Position numbers and translations under genes: made by a program. From Inia geoffrensis (Eukaryota > Chordata > Mammalia > Artiodactyla > Iniidae), in NCBI GenBank assembly GCA_036417435.1, contig CM070901.1, positions 162,336,044 through 162,400,043 on the forward strand: a DNA stretch of 64,000 nucleotides, in the 5' to 3' direction. This document shows, one piece after another, positions 55,255-64,000 of the stretch (positions are counted from its first letter, which is position 1; each line of letters starts with the position of its first letter). The notes below the pieces were generated by a model that ran no database searches, was not told the origin of the DNA, and worked only from the letters and a program-made list of their open reading frames with translations.

Positions 55255-55395
55255 CACCTCCAGAGGTGGGGCCTGATTGGCTTAAGCCATCAGTCCCGTC
55301 TATCCCACTGGTATATGATTGGTTCAGGGAAGGACACATGATTGGTTCAGGGAAGGGCACATGACCCAACTCAGGCCAAGGAGAGGAGGTGAGAT
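55255..55395 (+). repeat. CCAAT/E-box repeat module containing a 23-bp tandem duplication
   Basis: CTGATTGGCTTAAGCC is followed by two 23-bp units starting ATGATTGGTTCAGGG (55315-55337 and 55338-55360, 22 of 23 bases the same), then ATGACCCAACTCAGGCC. It shares motifs with 3740-3860 and with 48395-48595 in reverse. Confidence 0.55.
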
Positions 55396-56364
55396 GTTTG
55401 TAGGGGGTGGGGGGTTTCTGGGAAAAGGATCCTCTCCTCTCCTCCAAGAGAGAGCCCACAAAGGACCCCCACTTTTCTTCTGGCTTCAGGGAGTGAGGGT
55501 GTGAGTGGCCAGGGATGAAGGCAACACTGGAGGAGATAACGTCAGAGAAATGGAATCCGGCTGGGCCTACATCCGTGGGTCTCAGTTTTCTGAGCCAGCA
55601 AATCTCTATTGTTGTTTAGCCAATTTATTGTTACCTTCAAGTGAAAAGTTCCTAACTGGGGCAGGGCAATTCTGGAGGACAGAATTGGATAGAGCTGGAA
55701 AAGAAGCGGCCAGGGGTGCCCGAACCTGAGGTGGGGTGGGGGTGGTCAAGTCTCTCCTCTTTTGATTTCATCTCCAAGCAAAGTTCTTAGGAGTAAGATC
55801 TTTCTTTAGAAAACATCCCCTGACCCCTTACACTGCCCTAGCACCTGGATGGTAAGTCCTGGTTAGGGGACTGGATTCTATCCTAACCCAGCTTGCTGCC
55901 TGACTGGTGTAGTCGTCGCCTCTTTCTGGGCCTCTGTTTGTGATTCATCCCCCAGCTTCCAGACTGAGCTCCCCAAGGGAAGAGGTGATGGTCAAGCCAA
56001 CCCTGCAGTTCCAGAGTCCAGGACAAACCTAGCATAGAACCGGTGTCAATGAGGCTATTGACCAATCAGTGTGGGAGCTACACCTTCCTGCTCTAACCTG
56101 CCCAGGTCAGTGCCATGTGTGATGCTGACATTAACTGGCTACTGCTCCTCTGTCCATCCCAGGAGTCTTATGGAGACCTCAGCCCCATGCTAGGGCAGCA
56201 GACCACATGGGGGAGGTGTCAACTCACACAGAACTTCTAGTACAGCAGCAATTAGACTGAAGTGCAAGAAAAATCACCCCAAAGCTCTCAGCCGTTTACT
56301 TTCTAGCTGCAGCTGACCTGGGCAGTCAAGCTCTGGGGCTTTCTCCTCAGTCTGCTTATTGGGA
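55396..56364. other. No gene seen
   Basis: Unique-looking DNA. Confidence 0.4.
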
Positions 56365-56390
56365 TGTGTGTGTGTGTGTGTGTGTGTGTG
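56365..56390. repeat. (TG)n microsatellite
   Basis: Thirteen uninterrupted TG units. Confidence 0.95.
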
Positions 56391-56880
56391 TTTGTTGGGG
56401 ACAGGGGAGAGAAAAATGGTCATATGGTCCCTGCCAGAGGACAGATGCAAAGGATGGAGTGAACCAATGGGGGCCAGCCCAGAGCCACTGCTCAGCTTTG
56501 GTGGTGTGGACTGCACCTCAGAGTGCTTGGACGGGGAGGACACATGTCTGTATTCATAGGCATGATCAGAGAAGGCTGGGGTGGGGAGACTCACTGGAGG
56601 TGGGTCAGGTGCCCAAGGACTGGACTTGCAACCTCAGGTCTGTCTCCAGCCTTTCTAGGACCAGGGTTCCTCTCTTGAGGGTAGGTAGGAGGCAGTGGAG
56701 TACAAAGGGTGAGAGCCTGGGATGGGGTACATTGACCTTGAGAGGGTTATAAGGTTAAGAAGAATCATCACAGGACATGACATCACTCATTCACTTACTA
56801 ATTCATTTGCTAGTGTTTTTAATCCTGGGATTTGTTGTTACTAGTTGGTGAAGTCGATAACAAATGGAATTACACAAACG
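56391..56880. other. No gene seen
   Basis: Unique-looking DNA. Frames are short or cross the microsatellite. Confidence 0.4.
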
Positions 56881-56938
56881 TAATATACTATATTACATTG
56901 CATTATATTATGTTATATTATATTATAAATTATAATAA
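56881..56938. repeat. AT-rich TATTA-type simple repeat
   Basis: Degenerate TATTA/TTATA units over about 58 bases. Confidence 0.8.
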
Positions 56939-57059
56939 GGGCCATGAAAGGGGTTATGATGAGGAGTCAACTGGAAATGATGAAAAGAAGTGCAATAGAG
57001 GTGGCTAAGGGTGGGGGTGGGGGAAGAGTTAACTGATACTTACCTTTGCCAACATCTTA

Positions 57060-60000
57060 ATCCTCACAATAACCCAGCATGTCAATAATCTAAACACGTC
57101 AATTAAAAGGCAGAGATCTTCCGATTGGATAAAAAAGAAAGACACGACTGCATGCCATCTACACAAGAAAAAACACTTTAAATATAAAGACATGTAAGTT
57201 AAAAGTAAAAGGTTGGAAAAAGATGTACCATGTAAACATCAATCAGAAGAAAGCTAAAGTGGCTATATTTGTATCAAAGTTTATTTCAGAGAAAGTACTA
57301 GTACTAGGGATAGAGAAGGTAATTTCATAATGACAAAGAAGTCAATTCATTAGGAGGACATACAATCCTAAATGTTTATGACACTAATAGAACTTCAAAA
57401 TACATGAAACAAAAACTGATGGAACAAAAAGGGAGATACATAAATTCAAAATTATAGTAAAAGATTTCAATATTTCTCTTTCAAAACTGATAGAAAAGTA
57501 CACAGAAAATCAGTAAGAATTTAGAAGGTTTGAAGAACACAATCAATCAACTTGACGTAACAGCAGAGTATACAGTCTTTCAAATGCACGTGGCTCATTT
57601 ACCAAGATAGATCACAGTCTAGACCATTAAAATGTCTCAATGAGTGTAAGAGGATTCAACAATGCAAGTATGCTCTCTGACTACAATGTAGAATTGAATT
57701 AGAAATTAATAACTGTGAAAACTCTCTAGAAAATTACTATTTGGAAATGAAATAATCCATTTCTAAATAGCCCATAGGTCACAGAAGAAATCAACACTGG
57801 AATTAGAAAGTATTTTGAACTGAATGAAAATTAAACACACCATACTGAAATTTTTGTGATGCCACTAAATCAGTAATTAGGATCTTTATTGTAGCACTAA
57901 TGCTTGTAATAGAAAAGAGGAAAGATCTCAAATCAATGCTCTCAGGTTCACGCTTATGAATTGGGAAAAAAAGATCAAATGAAACCCAGAGAAAACAAAA
58001 GAAAGGAAATGATTAAGATCAGAGTAGAAATTAATGAAATAAATAACCGAAAAATAAAACAGAAAACCAATCAAACAAGAACTGGTTCTTTGAAGAGACC
58101 AGGAAAACTGATAAACCTCTAGCCAGGCTCTACAGGGAAAAAAAAAAAAGACACAAATTACAAATATCAGAAATGAGAGAGGTGACCTTAATGCAGATGC
58201 TACAGATATTGAAAGGATAATAAGGGAATATATGGACAACTTTATGCCAGTAAATTTAACAGCTTAGAAGAAATGGATGATTTGCTTGAAAGATATAAAC
58301 CACCAAAGCTCACTCAAGAAGAAATATATAACATGAATAACTGAAAATCGATTAAATACATTTTGAAGTTAAAAACCTTTCCCAGAAGGAAAATCCAGTT
58401 TCAGGTGGCTTCACTGGTGAGTTCTACTGATCATTTAAGGAAGAAATGGTACCAATTCTACACAAAGTTTTCCCCCAAAATGGAGGTGAGTGACTACTTT
58501 ACAACTCATTCTTTGTAGTCAAGGTTTCTTTCACGCCAAAAACTCCGTAAAGACATAACAAGAAAACTACAGCCAATATTTATTATGAAATTAAGTGTAA
58601 ATTTTCTAAACAAAATTTTAAGAAGTGAAATCCAGCAATGTATGAAGAGGATACTTACTACATTATGGCTAAACGGGACTGATGCCAGGAGTGAAGAGTT
58701 GGTTTAACATTTGAAAGTCAATGTAATTCATCCTATTAAGATAAATTACAGTGAAAACTCAAAAACAGAAAAAAGCTATATGATTATCTTAAGATACAGA
58801 AAAAGCATTTGATAAAATCTAACATTCATTCATGATAAAAATTCTCTGTAGGGTAGGAATAGGAGTGAACTTCCTCAACCTAATAATGGACAGCTACCAA
58901 AGCCCTATAGAACCTGTCTTTCCCCAGAAAGACAATGCTCTACTCCAAAAAGTGGGAAGAAGGCAGATGTTCGCTCTTACCACTTCTGCTCAATATTGTA
59001 CTAGGAGTTCTGGTCAGTGGAATCAGACAAAAAAAAAAAAAAAGTTAAGTCATTCAGTAAGGAAAGAAACAAAATTGTGTTTATTCACATATAACACAAT
59101 TAGCAATGTAGAAAACCTGATAGGATTTATAATACAGAAAAGATATTGGAACTTAATATCTTTCAATAAGTGAGTTTAGCAAGGTTGCAGGATATAAGAT
59201 CAAGCTGAAAGTATCAGGTGCATTTCTACATACTAGCAACAAATAATCAGAAATAAAAATTAGAATAACAATACCATTTACAATAGCATGAAAATATGAG
59301 ATTCTTAGGGATGGATCTGATAAAAGATGAGCAAGTCCTATACACCGAAAACTACAAAACACCGCGTTTCCCTCTAACTATTCTATAGATTCAATGCAAT
59401 CCCTATCAGAAACCCAGCAATCTTTTTTGCAGATATTGACAAACTGATTCTAATATCTATATATAAATGCAAAAGACCTAGAATACTCAAAACAACTCTC
59501 CAAGAGAAAAACAAAGTTGGAGAACTAACAGTACCCTATTTCAAGGCCTATTATAAAGCTAAAATAATCAAGACAGTGTGATATTTGCATCAAGAATGAC
59601 ATATAGATAAATGGAACAGAAGGGAGTCCAGAAATAGACCCATACATATGCAGACATTTGATTTTTGACAATTCTCTTGGAAAGTGACAGTTTTTCCAAC
59701 AAATGGCTCTGGGACAATTGGATATCCATATGCAAAATAACAAACAAACAAACAACTTTGATCCATATTAAATGTAAAACCTAAAACTATAAATCTTCAG
59801 AAGAAAGCATAGGAAAAAATATGTTGCTTAGGCAGAGATTTCTTGATATAACATCAAACGCACAGCTTATAAAGGAAAAAACTGATAAATCAGACTTCAT
59901 TAAAATAAAAAATCCTCCTCTTTGAAAGATACCTTTAAAGAGAATGAAAAGATAAGCCACAGACTGAAAGAAAATATTTGCAAATCATATGTATTCTAAA

Positions 60001-60230
60001 AGACATGTATCCATAATATATAAACAATGCTCAAACCTCAATGTAAGAGAACACACAGTTTTTAGAAGGGGAAAAAAAAAGTTGAAATACCTCATCCAAG
60101 CAGATGGCAAATAAGCACATGAAAATAGGTTCAACAACAATCGTCATTAGGAAAATGCATATTAAAACCACAGTAAGATATTAAAATTCACCTGTTAGAG
60201 TGGCTAATATTAAAAAGACTGCTCATACCC
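57060..60230 (+). repeat. Old L1 LINE, most of ORF2, sense, decayed
   Basis: Runs from the start of the endonuclease region (ATTAAAAGGCAGAGATCTTCC and GATTGGATAAAAAAGAAAG at 57100) through the reverse transcriptase. The sequence around 58800-59000 reads like GIGVNFLNLIMDSYQSP and later like DLIKDEQVLYTENYK with errors. It ends near 60230, within the C-terminal part. Many stops and small deletions, including an internal A15 run at 59029. No 3'UTR. The 113-codon frame at 58832-59173 is a surviving piece. Inactive. Confidence 0.9.
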
Positions 60231-60574
60231 TGCACCTAACATTTTACATGTAAGCCTCTAGCAAATTCCCAAGGAAGATCCTGTTACTATCCTCTTTTGG
60301 CAAGTAAGGAAGTCTTAATCCTTACAGTGTGAGACCTGGGAAGCCCTTAGGGAATCAACCAATCCAATCCCTGTCCTGACCCACTTCCCCTACCACCTCT
60401 ATTTTATAGATAAAGTAAGGGACCCTCAGCAGAAGTGGCTGCCCAAACTCACAATTGATGACTTTATTGAGTTCCTATGGTTTACTCCTACCTGGAGCTA
60501 AGTTTATGGAGTTGAAAGAGCTGGACCACATTATGAAATGCTCCACCTGTTTATTCACTTGGTGTGAAATGAAG
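60231..60574. other. No gene seen
   Basis: Unique or unassigned DNA after the L1 breaks off. CACTTCCCCTACCACCTC and TTTATAGATAAAGTAAGGG near 60395 hint at an old repeat edge. Confidence 0.35.
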
Positions 60575-60705
60575 GTTGTACATATATATGTACATCTGTG
60601 TGTGTGGCCATGTGTGAGTACACAGTTTTGTATGCGTAATCATGTCAATGTGCTTCTATGTGTATGTTCTGGTGTATGCATATATGTACTTACGTGTCTA
60701 CAACC
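60575..60705. repeat. GT/AT-rich low-complexity tract
   Basis: Alternating TGTG, GTAC and ATAT strings without a clean period, probably a decayed TG microsatellite. Confidence 0.6.
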
Positions 60706-61054
60706 CTTCTCCTAAATTTCTCAGAAACCACTCTGGTTCATTTTCCAAAAGCCTTTTTAGGATCTATAGTGGCATATATGACTTACTCAACTTTTCAGCA
60801 GAACAACTCAATCCCCTCTGTCCCCAGGTGGAGGGTAGATGGAGTTGCTTTTGCCCTTTTCCTCATCGGTGTAACCACTGAAGAATAAAATCATGGTCCT
60901 TGGAAGGAAGGGTTAGCTGTTATTTTTATAGACAAAGCTGTGAGCTTGGATGGCTCATCTAAGTGAGCTGTGATCCCAGAAATGTATTATCCTTCAAAGC
61001 CACAAAGATAAAATTAATTAGACACATAAGTGATATCAACACAAAATACAGACC
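60706..61054. other. No gene seen
   Basis: Unique-looking DNA. Confidence 0.4.
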
Positions 61055-61220
61055 CGAAGTTCTCTTCTCCACCACCTCTTTGCTTGACTAACACCTACTC
61101 ACATCGGATTAAAGTTCATTCTCCCCAAGAAGGCTTCTCTGATCTTTACATTCCTTTCCCAGTTTCCACAATCCCTTGTGCCTATTCTGATCCATGATAT
61201 CCTACAGTACTGGATAAGGA
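61055..61220 (+). repeat. L2-like fragment, sense
   Basis: CCCCAAGAAGGCTTCTCTGATC and CCCTTGTGCCTATTCTGATCC fit the middle of the L2 3' region. Short and diverged. Confidence 0.4.
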
Positions 61221-61794
61221 GAGGTGGAAAGAGATTGATGGCTAACTGTCATGGGGGTACTTTCCATATCTTGATTGGGATAGTGTAATCAATATGCGTA
61301 TAAGTTTGTCAAAAGTCACTGACCTATATATTTAATATGTGTCCATTTTTATGGCTTATAAATTGTAATGTAATTAAATTGACTAAAACATATTTACCCC
61401 TCTGCCCTCAGTAGTACTCAGTTCCTCTATTCTACATTCACCCCTCCCAGAGTGGTGACAGAATAGGGAACTTTTGTTGAGAACTCATCTAGTGAAATGT
61501 TAATCCTGTATCAGTACCATGGACAGAGGCTGCTCCATTGAAGAAGGGCTGGAGGATTTTTGCATTGTACTGGCCCAGGAAGGATAGATAGCCTGGTATC
61601 TTCTGGCTAATAGTGTCAAGACATGTGGGAAGCCCAGGTCATGGCAGTTCATCTGGTCCAACTCATTGCATCTGCTCAGCATGTTATCTAGACCACTACA
61701 TATTTACAAATGTCCAGAGAATATCATCAAGCCATAATGGGGAAAGCAAAGAGGGAAGTTCTGAAAAATATGGGTCCAGTGCCTGCCTCCTTGC
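61221..61794. other. No gene seen
   Basis: Unique-looking. The 60-codon minus frame at 61500-61682 has no recognisable domain. Confidence 0.4.
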
Positions 61795-61920
61795 CATGCC
61801 ATGCCACTTGCTCATGCCATGACCTTGAGCAAATCACCTTCCTCATCTGGACCTCAGTTTTTTAATCTTTAAAATGATGAGCTGCACTTTATGATTTCTA
61901 AGGGCCCTTCTAGTAATGAC
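61795..61920 (+). repeat. MIR SINE fragment, sense
   Basis: GCCATGACCTTGAGCAAATCAC (61817), CATCTGGACCTCAGTTTTTT and AAAATGATGAGCTGCAC. Confidence 0.8.
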
Positions 61921-62154
61921 CCCCATAAGGACTTTACAACTTCCATATGACAATATATGTGGGTTTCCCCCCCTTTTACAGATAATCCTGACTTCTAGCT
62001 TTGCAAGCCATAGTTCCTGGTTATATAGTGTTTATAGCCCATCAGCACTGTAGGGTACCACCCTTCTCACCCTTGATGCCCACATCCCTCTGCCCTGAGC
62101 AAGGAAAGCCAGGAACAGTCATGGACAAAGGCTCAAATATGATCAACTTTGACA
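61921..62154. other. No gene seen
   Basis: Unique-looking DNA. Confidence 0.4.
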
Positions 62155-62270
62155 GGTAGGTGGAATTTTGGCATCAGACAGAACTGAGTTTGGGTCTGGA
62201 CTGCTACCCACCCTCTGTGGAATTTTAGAAACATCATTTCACTTTCTGAGCCTCACATAATATTGGATAT
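62155..62270 (+). repeat. MIR SINE fragment, sense
   Basis: GGCATCAGACAGAACTGAG, TTTGGGTCTGGACTGCTACC and TTTCACTTTCTGAGCCTCAC. Confidence 0.75.
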
Positions 62271-62779
62271 TTGCCTGACAGAGTAGTCATTCACAGTCAA
62301 GCTGAGCCAGTAAATTCCCCTCTCCCATTATGCGAACAATTTGTACCCCTTGTTTTGCAATTGTACTCGGGATAATGATTCACTTGTAATTCTCCATTTA
62401 AGTCTCTTCTTGATTGATCTACTAGATGAAATCTGTCTTCAGGTTCTTATTACAATACTCATTATAGCCACCATTAGAACATGGATTCATGACTGTTCTT
62501 CCAACTAATATAATTGCTGTTAGACTGATATGAATAATGCCTCCTGCCATTAACATAATCAAAAGTTGTTCACTGCACTCCTTCACTTGCATGGTTTGGA
62601 TCTCTGTGCTTGTCCAGGTTTCCCTCAGCTTGGGCCAACCCATCTACTCCTCTCCAAAAACACAGGCTTTTCTCCTCCTGTTGCCACAGCCAGTTCTGCA
62701 TCCCCTCCTTAAAGAACACATCTCTTTGTAGATTTGTAGCAACTACTGCCGCTGCTATTGCTGCCCCTTCTAGAAATGA
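62271..62779. other. No gene seen; unique DNA
   Basis: No repeat recognised. A 73-codon minus frame (62422-62643) holds a hydrophobic stretch (see findings). Confidence 0.4.
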
Positions 62780-62985
62780 CCTGGGCCAGGTATGGTGCTA
62801 AGGACTTTGTCAGCAACATCCCTATGAGAGAGTTGCCATTCTCCTTCCCCATTTTATGGATGTGGAAACTGAGGTTTAGAAATGTTGAGTGAATTTCCCT
62901 CAATCATTTGACTAAAGAGTGATGGATCCAGCATTTGATTGCAGGTGTTTCTGATCCTAGAGCCCATAGTTTTAGCATTTTTCAC
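62780..62985 (-). repeat. MIR SINE, antisense
   Basis: CCAGGTATGGTGCTAAGGAC, CCCATTTTATGGATGTGG, AAACTGAGGTTTAGAAATG and CATTTGATTGCAGGTGTTTC in antisense order. Confidence 0.85.
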
Positions 62986-63359
62986 CACAGAAGGGAGCCT
63001 GTCCTGTCCCTTTCCTGCCCTACCTCCTCTGCATTCCTTTCCCCTCATCCCCCCATGATCTTTGCCCATAGCACAGAACTTCTGTCTTGGATAGAAAGCC
63101 TGAAATCTGTGATTCCATCTAACCTTCTGTGACCGAGAAGATATCTCTTTTCATAGGGAGCATTCTGCGGACTCCAAGCACTATAGCCTAGCCTGAGACT
63201 CCTCCCCTGGCTCTAGACCTTCTTGTCTGGGAACTAACATATCAATTTCCCCTTTGCTCCTGCCAGCAGCTCGGATGTGCCCTTGACTCTACATCAAGCA
63301 ACACTTCACTACCAATCTGTGATGTATGGGTTTATTTCTGTCAGGGTTTATTTCACACA
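62986..63359. other. No gene seen
   Basis: Unique-looking DNA. Confidence 0.4.
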
Positions 63360-63470
63360 ATTGTGCTATGGAGTTTTGGGAGCTCGTATGATCCTCAAGC
63401 ATTTTGGGAAGTAGAATATTATGCCCACTTGAAAGACTGGAAACTGAGGTCAAAGTGACATATTTTTGGA
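63360..63470 (-). repeat. MIR fragment, antisense
   Basis: ATGATCCTCAAGCATTTTGGG, ATTATGCCCACTTGAAAGAC and TGGAAACTGAGGTCAAAGTGAC. Confidence 0.6.
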
Positions 63471-63600
63471 ACTGAAAGAAACCTTAGAAATCACCGACCT
63501 CCTTGTGCACATGAGAAAACAGACCAAGAAGGAAAGTGACTTGGCAAGGTAGCCAGTACCAGATCTTAGGGCCCTGGATTTTCAGTCCCCATCAATAACA
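63471..63600 (-). repeat. Second MIR-like antisense fragment
   Basis: GAAAGAAACCTTAGAAATCACC, GAGAAAACAGACCAAGAAGG and GAAAGTGACTTGGCAAGG. The last part is MIR-like; the family of the first part is uncertain. Confidence 0.45.
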
Positions 63601-63689
63601 CAGCCTGTGAATAGGTTCGGGGTTTTGTTTGTTCGTTTGTTTGCCTTTTCAGCATGATTCCCACTTAGGCTGTTTTTTAGAAAACGCTG

Positions 63690-63810
63690 AGTGGGGCAGG
63701 AGCTGTCTGGATTCAGGCTCGGAGTCCCAGGTCTGTCATTGATTCAATGTGTATGGCCTCAGTTTTCTCATCTGAAGAATGTTCTTTCCCTGACCAGCGT
63801 GCTGAGTTTG
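63690..63810 (+). repeat. MIR SINE fragment, sense
   Basis: CTGGATTCAGGCTCGGAGTCCC, CATTGATTCAATGTGTATGG and CTCAGTTTTCTCATCTGAAG. Confidence 0.7.
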
Positions 63811-64000
63811 AGTCCCCAGGGTATTCTGTATATGCTTAGAGTATCTTGCTCCCCCGCCACCGCCACCCCCGCCCCGACAAAGACATCAAAGCCAGATGTG
63901 GTCTTTGCAACTCAGCTGATCTCAGCTTGGCAGCAGGCATTTCAATTCTCCAACAGTGATTTAATTCCTCCTACTGGAAATCCTGACCCATGCGCGTGGG

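Noticed and set aside
1..64000. CRISPR arrays, bacterial operons, ribosomal RNA, replication origins
   Set aside because: Nothing in the window fits. The sequence is mammalian nuclear DNA throughout.

Overview
The window looks like nuclear DNA from a whale or dolphin. The strongest evidence is five copies of a tRNA-derived SINE (6234, 7604, 22795, 36991, 45036) whose body matches the CHR-type SINEs I know from cetaceans, plus one older CHR-1-like copy at 45289. Cetartiodactyl-style L1 3' ends (11760, 24550, 46322) and ancient mammalian MIR, L2, L1/HAL1 and MaLR (MLT1-like) repeats fit this. The species call is inference from repeats only.

I find no protein-coding gene, no RNA gene and no convincing exon. 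Every reading frame over about 100 codons is explained by a repeat (L1, L2, MIR or SINE) or by GC-rich sequence with few stops, and none shows a recognisable cellular protein domain. The window is best read as intergenic or intronic sequence.

Layout: 1-6 kb is mostly unique DNA with one MLT1-like LTR and MIR/L2 pieces. 6-12 kb is LINE-rich: two SINEs, two antisense L1/HAL1-type 5'UTR-ORF1 blocks and a sense L1 3' end. 12-24 kb is GC-richer, mostly unique, with scattered MIR and L2 and the best candidate regulatory block (13620-13800). 24-32 kb is a dense L1 stack with a young L1 end nested in an old antisense L1, then a compound sense/antisense/sense arrangement whose middle piece is bounded by a 15-bp target-site duplication. 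32-43 kb carries MIR, MLT1-like LTRs, one SINE and two CA/TG microsatellites. 43-46.5 kb has an antisense L1/HAL1 block interrupted by two SINEs of different families, an L2 and a tiny L1 insertion. 46.5-57 kb is mixed unique, L2 and MIR sequence with CCAAT-rich patches. 57-60.2 kb is one long decayed sense L1 ORF2. 60-64 kb is mostly unique with MIR pieces.

There are no genes working together here. The biology that can be read is the insertion history of retrotransposons plus a few unique, AT-motif-rich or CCAAT-rich blocks that could be regulatory. I saw no sign of an undescribed system. Repeat family names come from memory of consensus sequences, and boundaries are accurate to about 10-30 bases unless a target-site duplication fixes them.
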